From Bettongia penicillata ogilbyi (lineage: Eukaryota > Chordata > Mammalia > Diprotodontia > Potoroidae), in NCBI GenBank assembly GCA_023548195.1, contig JAJHZJ010000414.1:1163501-1227500 (forward strand): a stretch of DNA of 64,000 bases, in the 5' to 3' direction. A model generated the notes under the pieces. That model was not told the origin of the DNA and ran no database searches. It saw only the letters and a program-made list of their open reading frames with translations. The translations under genes and the position numbers were made by a program. The stretch's first letter is position 1; the number at the start of each line of letters is the position of its first letter. Of the stretch, positions 1 through 11,270 are shown piece after piece.

Positions 1-165
1 GGTCATCTTAACTTCTGTCCTGCCATTGGACTTCGATAACTCACAAAGACAGAGAATGAGGCTGATGATTTTATACAACTCTGCCTCACTTAAATTCAAT
101 TCACATGCAAGTCAAGACATCAACCATGATGCTATGGATTCTCTTTGAAAACAAAGCCTGAACAA
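1..165 (+). mobile_element. Marsupial SINE, cut by the window start
   Basis: Begins mid-element with GGTCATCTTAACTTCTGTCC and runs through GAGGCTGATGA, CTCTGCCTCACTTAAAT and AAGTCAAGACATCA. It matches, with substitutions, the better-preserved copy near 44140-44385, including the order of all these blocks. The family name is not asserted. Confidence 0.7.
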
Positions 166-429
166 CTCACTGGCACTAAGAGCCAGAACACAATGTTATC
201 ATGTTTTAATGAAGTAAATAACACACTATATATTTTCTATAACAGATTATGGCAAAACATCACAAAACAGAAACCTGTCATCCAGCAGACTCGAGAATGT
301 ATTTTAAAATTTCATGCCTGACTAAAGAGAATTTTAAAAAGTAGTTTGCAAACCTTAAAGTACTAGATAAATGCTATTATTATTTTTATCATCATCATCT
401 CTAGGGGGTGTTGGATTTGTTTTTTTTAA
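166..429. other. Unassigned AT-rich intronic sequence
   Basis: No exon or clear repeat was seen; a short AT-rich stretch between a SINE and an L2. Confidence 0.4.
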
Positions 430-1214
430 CATTGGTCATTCCTAGTTCTCCTCCTACCTTTCTAACACTCCTTCTCTGTGTCCTCCACTGGATCTTCATC
501 CAGGTCACACTCACTAACAACGAATGTCCCCCAGGGCTCTGTCCTGGCTCCTCTTCTCTTCTCCCTGTAAATGTCTTCATTTGGTGATCTCACCAGTTCC
601 CATGGTTTCCATTGGCATCTCTATGCAGATAACTCTCAGATCTTCTTGTTCAATCCTAATCTTTCTTTGGACTTCCTTTGTCTATCAGACATCTCAAGGT
701 GGATGTTCTCATAGGCATCTTAACGTCAACACACCCAAAAATGAACTCATCGTCTTTATTCCCAGACCTTCCTTTCCTCTCTTTCACTTCCCCATTACTG
801 TTCAGCATACCACCACCTTCCTTCCCAGTCACCTATGCTCCATGCTACCTATCATATTTGTCCTCATTCTCTCATTCTCCATAACCAATTAGTTGTCAAG
901 TCTTGTAGTTTCTACCTTTCTAACAATCTCTCCCCTGCTCTGCCACTGCCATCTCCTGGTGCAAGCCCTTGACAAGCCCTTATGCATGAACTACTACAAC
1001 AGTGTGCTGACTGGTCTTCTTACCTCAGGTCTTTCCCTATGCCAATTCATCTTCCATTCTAATTGACCGTCCTAAATGCAGGTCTGATCATATCATTCCC
1101 CTACTTGATAAACTACACTAGCTCTCTATTAGCCCCAGGATAAAATACAAAATTCTATCTACTATTCACAGTCCTTCAGATTTTGACATTCTCCTCCCCC
1201 ACCTTTCCAGTCTT
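430..1214 (+). mobile_element. L2 LINE, reverse-transcriptase end and following part, first segment
   Basis: Contains L2 landmarks in order: CTCCTCCTACCTTTCTAACAC, GATCTTCATCCAGGTCACACT, CCCCAGGGCTCTGTCCTGGCTC, GGTGATCTCACCAG and GCAGGTCTGATCATATCATTC. The ORF2 frame is broken by stops and frameshifts, as expected of an old copy. It continues after the nested MIR at about 1510. Confidence 0.85.
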
Positions 1215-1500
1215 CTGGCCAGCTAGGTGGCATAGTGAATAGAAGACCAGGCCTAGAATCAGAAAGAACTGAGTTCAAAGTCAGCCTCAGACACTAGCTG
1301 TGTAACCCTAGGCAAAGCACTTAACCACTGCTCACTTTCATGTTCTCAGCTGTAAAATGGGGATAACACAGCACCGACCTCCCAGCTATTTTGAGGATCA
1401 AATGAGACAATGTCAGGAAAGTGCTTAGCACAGTGTCTTGCATACAGTAAGCACTACATAAATGTTAGCTATTATTATTAAAATACTATCACCATCATCA
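1215..1500 (+). mobile_element. MIR/Ther1-type SINE nested in L2
   Basis: Full-length MIR architecture: tRNA-like head (GCTAGGTGGCATAGTGAATAG), GAGTTCAAAGTCAGCCTCAG, core CTAGCTGTGTAACC, GTAAAATGGGGATAA, GGATCAAATGAGA and a TATTATTATTA end. It interrupts the L2 between CTTTCCAGTCTTCTGGC and the L2 3' portion. Confidence 0.9.
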
Positions 1501-1509
1501 TTATTGTAC

Positions 1510-1880
1510 CTAACTTTCCTCTACACACGTCAATCCAGCCTCACACATGAGACTCCATCTCTCTACCCTAAATATTTTCAATAACAACCGTAGTGCTCAG
1601 AAAAAACTCCTTGCTTGTCCTGAAGCCTCCTAACTTTACTGGCTTCCTTCAAGTCTCACCTAAAGTCCCGCTTTCTTCAAGAAAGCCTTTCCCAGGATTC
1701 CTTAATCTTTGTTCTTTCCTGATACAACACCCAATTCATCCTGTATCTATTCTGCACGTGGTACACAGTTGTCTGCATGCTGTCCCTACATAAAACAGTG
1801 AGCTCTCTCCTTGTGTATCTCCAGCCCTCACCCTCATGCCTGGCACAAAGGAAGTGCTTCATAAATGCTAGCTGACTGAC
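1510..1880 (+). mobile_element. L2 LINE, 3' end segment
   Basis: Resumes the L2 from GAGACTCCATCTCTC and ends with the L2 terminus CCTGGCACAAAGGAAGTGC ... TAAATGCTAGCTGACTGACTG. Confidence 0.85.
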
Positions 1881-2185
1881 TGTTCACAGAAGGCACGGGA
1901 GTTTCGGACTCTAGTCTCTGACCGGTGCACTCTTGATGCGGTCAGACAGGAAGAGCGTCGGAAGGGCTGGTAATCTTACTCTGTCCTAGTCTAGCCTTCT
2001 CAAGACGGAGTGCTGACGATGGGAGTGCCACCTCCTACAGCATTCCCTGATCACCCTTCTCACAGAGACCAGCGAGAATACAGTAGAAGCTACGACTCCT
2101 AAGAATCCCCTAAGCCTCAGCTGAGGCCAGTTGAGGCAAACGCAAATCCCCCCTAAGCTTTGATGGAGCCAATCAAGACACACAG
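1881..2185. other. CpG-containing intronic block of unknown nature
   Basis: It follows the L2 terminus and is richer in CpG (about ten, e.g. TTCGGACT, GACCGGTG, GATGCGGTC, GCGTCGGAAG, AGACGGAG) than surrounding DNA. I could not assign it to an exon or a repeat family. Confidence 0.4.
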
Positions 2186-3959
2186 TATTAAGCTGTCATA
2201 TTCCTCTTTGGGTTCCCCACTTAGCAACCGACACCCACTAGCTAGTTTTACAGGGCAACAAAGAAGGCATCTTGCCAACATTAAGATCACAGGTTAACTT
2301 TAGCAATATTGTCATTCAGCACAAATATAGTAAGTATCACATTAGGTCATCCCATATCTCACAGCACAAGACTCAGTAGGACTGCCTGTCACTATGATTC
2401 TAGGAACTATTACCTAGGATCCTTGGAGCTATTCTGGGAGTTATGCCTAACACTTGGAAATTAGAGACTGCCATGGCCATAGATCCTGGGAAACTAAACT
2501 CGGAAGAGGGGTAACAAAATCCTCCTTATTTATACACTGTTCCCTACCTAGACTGTAAACTCACCAAAATCAAGTGCTACAACTTATTTATCTAACACAA
2601 TGTCTTCCTTATAGAGAAGTGATACCCAATCAAAATTTTTTGAATGTGTAAGTTAGAAATGAGAAGGAATGACTGCAAAAATGTGTGGGGACATTTTTAC
2701 ACATACTCTTAGAAATGACCCCAGGAAATAAGATATGGCACAAAGCTCCATCTATAACCAAGCATCCATATGGAAAAGAGCTAAAAACTACTACACTTCA
2801 CACATTTTTTAAGGTATGAAACTTCATGGAAAGAATTGTAGTATAATGAGAAAAAAAGACAAAAGTCAGAGATACAGGAGAAAAATCAAGATGTGAAAGA
2901 AAAGGGAAAACAAACAAAAGGGAAGAAGCTGGGCAAGGAGAAAGTAGAAAATAAGGCTTCTTGAACAATCAAAACAGCCATAACTCCAAGGTAAAAGAAA
3001 AGTATTTCTATTTAGAAGTTTTTAAATGGGAAAAATATGAAAACTCAGAGGATTATAAAGAAAATATTGTGCAGTGCTGAATTTGAAATAAAAACTAATT
3101 TAAAATTAATATCAAAAGAAGTTATTCTCATAGTGAATTAAAAAGTAGCTCATGATTCATGAATTGCTTTTAAGCTGCTCAATTTTTAAACAATTTTTCC
3201 AACACCAATTATCCAGCATACTGAAAAACAGAGGTACATTTGTTAAAAGAAAATTTCTTTTGGTACTTTTCTTTCTTTTTCTAATCTCTTGTTTACCTTA
3301 ATAACAACCTGCTGTCAAATAGAAGGATAACATGGGACCAAAATGAAAATTACAAATACAAATGTCTAAGTAACCAAAGAAGAAGCAATAAAATTATACC
3401 ACCATTTTGAATTCTGACAACACCTAGTAAAATCACACAGTAGAGAAATTTGCATCTATAGTGCACTTTCCAAGTTTCTTCAACCTATAATTGTAAAATT
3501 TATTTAAAATTTCATATAAAAGTTAAGTCACTTAAATAGAAATTACTGAAAAACAATTCTATATCCTCTAGAGCTAGCAATTGTTTGAGAACTACCATAA
3601 TCTAGTTAAAAGAGCCTTAAAATTGGAAGTTCTGATTTGGAGATATGCCCCTGTCATTACCAGCTGTGCTACCTCCGATAAATCATTAACATCTATAACC
3701 TTTGATTTTCTCATATGTGAAATCAGGAAAACAGTTGAACACACAGAGTTTGGAATCACAAAATCACTAGGAGGCAAGATTCACTAACTGCATCATGTTA
3801 CATTCTACTTGCTGTTCTAGAAAGCCAAAGGTTACCTTACCTGGGACAGACCACCAATATGGAGGGGTAAGGTGTCCTACAAGCACACATCAAAACAACA
3901 TTTCACATACCATTTAAAACTGTGAAGTAAACTATCAAGTTCCTCTAATGTTTAAGCTT
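2186..3959. other. AT-rich intronic DNA without recognised features
   Basis: I read both strands for the C-terminal SEC22A exons and found none. A-rich runs occur around 2820-2960 and 3330-3400. No tandem repeat of note was seen. Confidence 0.45.
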
Positions 3960-4754
3960 AGCCAACTGAACAATCCCTTTACCATGCTGCCAACACGCCA
4001 CTCCTATTTACCTCCCATTGTAATGGTTGTCCAATTCAGCTTTTCCTGCACCTTAGATAACAACTTGATGTCTATAACACATCTCCCCAAAACTTTCATC
4101 CTTATTCTCATCTCATTCACCACAAACACATGGAGCATAACTGACTACTCAACAATCTTATTTTAATGTTACAAATTCCCTCTTCTTATTTTCCATAAGA
4201 ACTGAGCCAAAGCAGACATGCTTACTCTCTCTCACTCTCCTCCCTGCCCCCACCTCTCCTTCTCCTTCTCCCACTCTCTCACACCCAAATATCTTCCCAT
4301 CACCTAAACTTACAGAAGATTTCTTAGTCTACTACTTGGTAGTAGTGATCACATCCCCTTCCCTTCTCCATTCCTAAAATCAAGATCATTATATACTCTC
4401 TCATCACTACCTTTCCCTCTAGTCACAGAGAAAGAGCTATGGTAATCACCAATAATTTATCATTTATCCTTGCTGCTAAGTTCAATACTTTTCGCCTTCT
4501 CCAGGATGCTGCTGCAACAATTAATTCTCTTTACTCATAGATCTTTAATCTCTCCCTCTTAACTGCCTCAACAGCCTGAGCAAAAATGTTTAGGTCTCCA
4601 ATTCCTAAAATAGCTTTCCTTTGACCACTCTAAACTGTCCTATATCTCTCTTTTCCCTTCACTTCCAAACTTCTTTTAAAGGTTGTCTAAAGTCAAATGC
4701 CTCCATTTCTATACCACATAGTTTCTCCTTAATGCTTGAAAACCTACTTTCCTA
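3960..4754 (+). mobile_element. CR1/L3-type LINE, 5' segment
   Basis: Pyrimidine-rich sequence with LINE-style phrases (CTCCATTCCTAAAATCAAGATC, GCTGCTGCAACAATTAATTC, CCTTCACTTCCAAACTTC). It appears to resume after the L1 block with TGCTCTTTCAAAGATCACTAATCACC. The assignment is by resemblance and less certain than for L2. Confidence 0.45.
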
Positions 4755-6136
4755 TATTAGTATCTCTCTAAAACCATTAGCAAGCATTATCTGTAATGGG
4801 AATAAGCTAGTATTACTTGGGTTCCAAATTTTCTCCTTCATTCCCTAGTATAAGCTAGTATCCTAATAAAATGAAGGATAAAGCAATGATGCCCATTATC
4901 ACCACTACTATCCAATATTGTACTAGAAATGTTAACTATCACAGTAAGAGAAGAAAAAGAAATTTAAGGTATTAGAATGAGGAAACAAAACTATCACTCT
5001 ACAGGTAATATGATAGCATAATAACACATTCCAAGAGAAACCACTAAAAAGTTACATGAAATAATTAACAACTTTAGAAAAATTGCAGGACATAATAAAC
5101 TCACATAAATCATTAGCATTTCTATCTATTACCCACAAAGCTCAGCAGCAAGAGATAGAGAAATTCCATTTAAAATAACTGTAGATAATATAAAATACTT
5201 GAGAGTCTACCTGCCAAGACAAATCCAGAAACTATATGAGCATAATTACAAAATGCTTTTCACACAAATAAAGTCAGATCTAAATAATTGGGAAAATATC
5301 AATTGCTCATGGACAGCTCAAGTCAATATAATAACAATGACAATTCTACCTAAATTAAATTACTTATTCAATGCCATACCAATCAAACTATGAAAAAAAA
5401 CATATTTTATAGAACTAGAAAAAATAACAAAATTCATCTGGAAAAACAAAAGGTCAAGGATATCAAGGGAATTAATGAAAAAAATATGTAAAGGAAGATG
5501 GCTTAGTCAAACCAGATCTCAAAGTATATTATAAAGTGGTAATCATCAAAACTATCTGATACTGACTAAGAAATAGAGTGGTGGTAAATAGACATGGTGG
5601 TAAATGACCACAATAACCTAATGTTTGATAAACCCAAACCCAAAGACCCTGGGAAAAGAAATCACTATTTGACAAAAACTGCTGGGGAAACTGAAAACTG
5701 GTATGGCAGAAACTAGGTACAGACCAATATCTTCTACCATATATCAAGATAAGGTCAATATAGATACATGATTTAGACATAAGGCAAATTAGGAAAGCAG
5801 GAAAAGTTTACCTGTCAGATCCAAGGAGAAGGGAAGAATTTTGACCAAACAAGGAACAGGGAGCATTATAAGAGGTAAAATGGACAATTTTGATTACTTT
5901 AAATTTAAAAGGTTTTGCACAAAATCTATGCAATGAAGATTGGAAGAAAAGAAGAAAGCTGGGAAACACTCTTTACAGCAAGTGTCTCTGATAAAGGACT
6001 CATTTCTACAATATATAGAGAACAGAGTCAAATGTATAATACAAGTCATTCCCTAACTGCTAAATGGTCAAAGGATAAGAACAGGAAGTATTCAGATAAA
6101 GAAATCAAAGTTATCTATAATCATATGAAAAAAATG
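4755..6136 (+). mobile_element. Marsupial L1, ORF2 fragment (copy a)
   Basis: Starts near TCTGTAATGGGAATAAGCTAG and runs through the RT and C-terminal region of ORF2: GATGCCCATTATCACC, AATTCATCTGGAAAAACAAAAGG, AACTGCTAAATGGTCAAAGG. It breaks off abruptly after ATGAAAAAAATGCTCT, where copy b starts at an earlier ORF2 position. Many stops and small indels make it a dead copy. No complete ORF is present. Confidence 0.85.
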
Positions 6137-8716
6137 CTCTACAATACAGCAACTTATCACAAGAACAATACATTATGATCACGTAGGATTTATACCAGTA
6201 ATGCAGGGCTGGTTCAATATTAGAAAAACTGTCAGCATTATTATTGATCATATCAACAACAAAACTAACAGAAACTACATGATTACCTCAACAGACACAG
6301 AAAAAGCTTTTGACAAAATACAACATCCATTCCTAATGAAAACATGGAGAACATAGGAATAAGTGGAACTTTCTATAAAATAATAAGCATCAGCAAACAT
6401 TATATTTAATGGGGATAAGCTAGATGCATTTCCAATAAGATTAGGGGTGAAACAAGGATTCCTTTATCACCAGTGTTATGCCACGTGGCACTAGAAATGC
6501 TAGCTGTAGCAATAAGAAAAAAGAAATTGAAGGAATTAGAATAGGCAAAGAAGAAACTAAGTTATTACTCTTTGCAAATGATATGATGATATACTTAGAG
6601 AATCCCAGAGAATCAAGTAAAAAACTATATGAAATAATAAACAACTTTGGCAAAGTTGCAGGTTACAAAATAAATCACCTGCATTTCAATATGTTACTAA
6701 CAAAGTCCAACAGCAAGGAACAGAAAGAGAAATCCCATTTAAAGCTATAAAATTTCTGGAAACAAACCTAGGCACTATATGAACACAATTACAAAACACT
6801 TTTCGCACAAATAAAGTCAGATCTAGGTAAGTGGAAAAACATCAGTTGCTTGTGGGTAAGTCAAGCTAATAAAATAAAAATGACAATTCTACCTAAATTA
6901 ATTTACTTATTCAGTGCCATACCAATCAAACTACCAGATAATTATTTTCTACAGCTAGAAAAAATATCAAAATTCATCTGGAAGAGCAAAAGGTCCAGAA
7001 TATCAAGGGAACTAAAGAAAAGAAATGCTAGGGAAGGTGGCCTAGCCCTACCAGATCTCAAATTTTATTATAAAGCAGCAATCATCAAAACCCACTTGGT
7101 ACTGGCTAAGAAATAAAGGAGTAGACCAGTGGAACAGGTTAGGTACTTAAGACTCAGTAGTCAATGACTACAGCAATCTACTGTTTGACAAACCCAAGGA
7201 CCCCAGCTTCTGGGAAAAGAATTCACTGTTTGACAAAAACTAGATAACAGCGTGGTGGAAACTGGGCACAGACCAATGCCTAACACAGTACACAAGCATA
7301 AAGTTCAAATGGATACATGATCTAGGTATGAAGATTGATATTATAAACAAATTAGGGGAGCAGAGAATAGTGTATTTGTAAGATTTATGGAGAATGGAGA
7401 ACTTTTTGACCAAAAAAGAGATAGAGAACATTATGAAGTGCAAAATGGATAATTTTGATTACATTAAATTGAAAAATTTTGCACAAACAAACCCAATGCA
7501 ACCAAGATTAGGAGGGAAGTAGAAAACTGGGAAAGAATTTTTGCAACTAGTGTCTGTGATAAAGGTGTCATTTCTAAAATATATTGAAAATTGAGTCAAA
7601 TTTACAAGAATACAAGTCATTCCCCAGTTGATAAATGGTCAAAGGATATGAACAGGCAGTTTTCAGAGGAAGAAATTAAAGCTATCTACAGTCACATGAA
7701 AAAATGCTCTAAATCACTATTGATTAGAGAGATGCAAATCAAAATACCTCTGAGGTACCACATCACATCTATCAGATTGGCTAACATGACAAAACAGGAA
7801 GATGATAAATGTTGGAGAAGATGTGGGAGAACTGGAACACTAATTCATCGTTGGTGGAGCTGTGAGCTGATCCAACCATTCTGGAGAGCAATTTGGAACT
7901 ATGCCCAAAGGGCTACAAAAATGTATAGACCCTTTGACCTAGCTAGCAATATCGCTTGGAACTCTATCCTAAAGAGATCACAAAAATGGCAAAGGGTCAC
8001 ACATGTAGAAAAATATTTATAGTAGCTCTCTTTGTTGTGGCCAAAAACTGGAAATCAAGGGGATGCCCATCAAATGGGGAATGACTGAATGAGTTATGGT
8101 ACATGAATGTAAGGCAATACTATTGTGCTATAAGAAATGATGAACAGGAAGACTTCAGAGAAGCTTGGAAGGACTTGGAAGGACACAAGTTGTGGTAAAC
8201 TATTATAACGGAATATTATTGTGTTATAAAAAAGGATAAGCAGGATAATCTCAGAAAAACCTGGAAAGACTTATATGCATTGATGCAAAGTGAAGTAAGT
8301 AGAACAAGGAGAAAACTGTACACAGTACAGAAACATTGTACAATGACCAACTATGATAATGACTTAACTCTAAGTAATAGTTCAATGATTCAAGTCAATT
8401 CCAAAGAACTCATGATGGAAAATGCTATTCATATTCAGAGAAAGAACTAATGGAGTCAGAATGCAGATCAAGGCATACTATTTTCACTTACTTTTTTTGT
8501 GGGGTTTTTTCCTCTTGGTCTGTTTCTTCTTTCACAAGATGAATAATATGGAAATATGTCTTATGTAATTGCACATATATAACATATCAAATTGCTTAGC
8601 GTTTTAGGGACAGAGGAAAGGAGGGAAGAAAGGAGAAAATTTGGAACACAAAATTTTTTTTAAATGAATATTAAAAATTGTCTATGTCTAACTGGAAAAA
8701 AAAAAAAGAAAAAAAC
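6137..8716 (+). mobile_element. Marsupial L1, 5'-truncated, ORF2 plus 3' UTR and poly-A (copy b)
   Basis: Begins in the RT region (GATTTATACCAGTAATGCAGG, CAGACACAGAAAAAGCTTTTGAC) and includes TTTGCAAATGATATGATG (the FADD-like YADD-box equivalent), AAATTCATCTGGAAGAGCAAAAGG and the cysteine/tryptophan-rich C-terminus near 7800-7960. The L1 3' UTR follows (GGGGATGCCCATCAAATGGG, GAAAGAACTAATGGAGTCAG), then a poly-A tail at about 8695-8716. Stops and frameshifts make it inactive. Confidence 0.9.
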
Positions 8717-9340
8717 TGCTCTTTCAAAGATCACTAATCACCAAATCCAGGAACCTTTATTCAGCCATCACATTCCTTAAGCTCCCTGTAGCATCCAGCA
8801 CTGCTGCCCATACACTTCTTTGGAGAACACTCTCCTCCCTTTGTTTCAAACACACCACTTCCTGATTCTCCTCCTCTCTCTTTTATCACTCCTATGTCAG
8901 TTGCCTCAACTTTTTCCCAATGTCTTAAGTAGGTATTCCTTAAGGTTCTTGTTTTTAGACCTCTTTTTTCCCCCATATACTCCTCTACCTTGACAATCTC
9001 ATCCATTCTCATGACTTCAAGAATCATGTTTATGCATGTGTCTTCCTAAACACACTCTCTCTAGCTATGATCACTCTTTCAAGTTCTAGACCAAAATCTT
9101 CAAATGCCTCCAGAATCTCTTTTACTTATTCTACTGCACTTCAAAGCCAACATAAACAATCAAGTCCAACTTTTCCCCTAAATCTCCTTCTTGTGATTTC
9201 ACTCTTTCTTTCAATGACCCTATTTTGATTCACTCAGTATTTCACATTCTTGATTGTGGTATCAGCTTTGCATCATTCCCTTCAATAAACTTATGAGTCA
9301 CCTGTTGATTCTACTTCTACAATTTTTTTTCACTTCTCCA
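8717..9340 (+). mobile_element. CR1/L3-type LINE, continued after the L1 block
   Basis: The LINE-like text resumes directly after the L1 poly-A tail (CTGCTCTTTCAAAGATCACT) and continues as pyrimidine-rich coding-strand remnants. It is consistent with a single older LINE split by the L1s. Confidence 0.45.
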
Positions 9341-9364
9341 CCTTTATATTTCTATGACTTTTAT

Positions 9365-9720
9365 AACACGATTCAAAAATATTTCAAGAGAACTGAACAA
9401 AAGGCCAAAGGAAACTATGTTACATAGGGAGCAGCTGAAGAAGATAGGGATGCTTATTCTAATTAAGACTCAAGGGAACCTGATTATCAGTCCAAAGATA
9501 GCTGAGGGGCTATCATATGAAAGGGGAAGTGAATTTCTTCTGGAATACAGATCTAAGACAACTAGGTAGAAGCTCAAATGAAGCAGATTTTGGCTCAATA
9601 TAAGAAAGAACTTTCTAATAATGACAGATGTCCAATAACGAAACAGTTTACTTCATAAAACAGACAACTTCTGATCACTGAAACTGCTCAAGCGGAAGCC
9701 AGAAGAGAAGTGATTCATGC
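9365..9720 (+). mobile_element. CR1-type LINE 3' end remnant
   Basis: Contains CAGATTTTGGCTCAATATAAGAAAG and ACTTTCTAATAATGACAGATGTCC, matching the CR1-like 3' end also seen at 31165-31530 (same order of blocks). Confidence 0.5.
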
Positions 9721-9744
9721 AAGGACTATTATTTAGATCAAATA

Positions 9745-10190
9745 GAGGTGAAGGAAATAAGGATTTATACAACACCTTCTATGTGCCAGGCACTGTGGTA
9801 AATGTTTTATAAATATCATTCCATTTGATCTATCTGATGAAATAGATAACCTATTTCATTACCCTGGTGAGGAAATTACCTTTACCAATGTAGATTTACA
9901 ACTGTTCAACAATTTACCTTCATTTCACAATACACCCTCCTCTCCCTGCCTACCCTTATCTATAAGGTATCCCTTATAATGAGAAAGAAAAAAGAAACAT
10001 TTCAGCAAAATCAACAGGTCAACCAAGTATAACACTATATGAGGCAGTCCCCACCTATAATCCACTGCATGGGTCACTGAAAAGATGAAGTGACTGGCCT
10101 AAGGTCACAAAGCAATGTATTTTAGAGGTAGGACATCTACCTATGACTTCAGAAGAAGTCATCTCTTTATCCATTACTTCATGCTATTTC
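9745..10190 (-). mobile_element. MIR-type SINE, antisense, interrupted
   Basis: Antisense MIR phrases TGTGCCAGGCACTGTGGTAA and ATCATTCCATTTGATCTAT are followed, after an unassigned insertion of about 180 bp, by GAAGTGACTGGCCTAAGGTC. Confidence 0.6.
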
Positions 10191-10239
10191 TTACAGAATG
10201 TATCCTTAAATTTATTTGAACATTTTCTCCAAAATCTAA

Positions 10240-10690
10240 CCCTAACCTTTTTAAGCCTCATCTTCCACTACTTCTCTAAAAGGGTCCTATGCTCTCCCAT
10301 ACTAAACAGGACTTAAATCACTTATTCACCATCTGTGCCTCATACCCTCCCACATCACACCCTCTTATTATGCTGTTCTAATTACCTGCAATGTCCTTAG
10401 CATACTATTCCACAAGTAGTAATCACACCTTTTCTTCATGGTCAAGGTCAAAGCTGCTCCCTCCATGAAACCTGGCCCTAAACTCTCTTTGAAATTTGTC
10501 CTCTCTTCTGGCAGTGATCACATTTTGTAGTAGCATTACTGCCACTAGCACTACTCTCTTAACTATTACAGTTCCACTGCCCTCTCACTACATGGTGAAC
10601 TGCTTGAGGGAAGGCAGTATATTTCACTCATCTTTGTTTCCTAAGTTGCCTCAGCAAGGATGCTTCATGTGGCAATAAATATCTCCTATT
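10240..10690 (+). mobile_element. L3/L2-type LINE 3' end remnant
   Basis: LINE end-like sequence with CTGCTCCCTCCATGAAACCTGG, GGTGAACTGCTTGAGGGAAGG and GGCAATAAATA, typical of CR1-clade LINE 3' ends. Confidence 0.5.
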
Positions 10691-11075
10691 TGAGTTTTCT
10701 CTGACCATCAGGGATCTTGCCCTAAAATCCAACTGGCAAATTATAAATAAGCAGAAGCAATTCACCTTTTTCTCAGCAAGTTACAAAATTATTATTCTTT
10801 AAATATTCTTTAAAAGAACTCATTTAAGATCTCCTGAGAGATTTTTTTTTTTAACAGATAAATCCCTTGTTTTAAATCTTTACCTACTTTGGTACTCTCC
10901 AAGTCACAGGAGAAAATATTGCACTTTATACATTTGTAGTACTTGCACACACCTGGTTTAAAGCATGAGAATAAAGAAATTCATTTTGAAAGGTACTACA
11001 ACTACCAGATAAAGCAGGAATGGTATCCACACCAAACGTCTAAGAGGAATGAAATAATTAAAGTTCGAAACTCAC
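10691..11075. other. Intronic sequence next to exon 4 donor
   Basis: AT-rich with no repeat recognised. It contains the minus-strand donor GTGAGT at 11075-11070. Confidence 0.5.
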
Positions 11076-11270
11076 CAGAAGAAATCTTCCTAGCACTTTC
11101 ACACTCCACAGAAAATGAAGATGTGAATCCATTGGGTGACCCCAGTTCACACATGGAGACTTGGTAAGGCGGCCTCAGTTTCATTTCAGTCTGCATGTCA
11201 GAGAGATTGATCTTTGTTGAAAGAGACCTAGGATTGTTATATCGCTGCTTGGTCCTCTGAATGAAGTTAT
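11076..11270 (-). CDS. SEC22A: SEC22A exon 4
   Basis: This 195-nt exon follows the acceptor ...TTTTGTATAG and begins AT AAC TTC ATT, completing Asp116 and giving [17 protein letters not shown]. It ends ...KISS plus one G before the donor GTGAGT (from 11075). It covers residues 116-180, the region after the longin domain that includes NLSDMQTE and [12 protein letters not shown]. Phase 1 at the donor predicts that the next exon starts inside codon 181 (Ala in the human protein). No following exon was recognised down to position 1. Confidence 0.95.

Noticed and set aside
524..892. 122-codon + strand frame
   Set aside because: It is an L2 ORF2 remnant read in a degraded frame.
1215..1290. tRNA-like head of MIR copies as tRNA genes
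   Set aside because: These are SINE-derived; the full cloverleaf and anticodon arm are not preserved.
7591..8022. 143-codon frame as a possible gene
   Set aside because: It is the C-terminal part of L1 ORF2 in a truncated, stop-ridden L1 copy.
1..11075. C-terminal SEC22A exons
   Set aside because: I looked on the minus strand for the membrane-segment exons and found nothing that reads as the family; they are inferred to lie outside the window.
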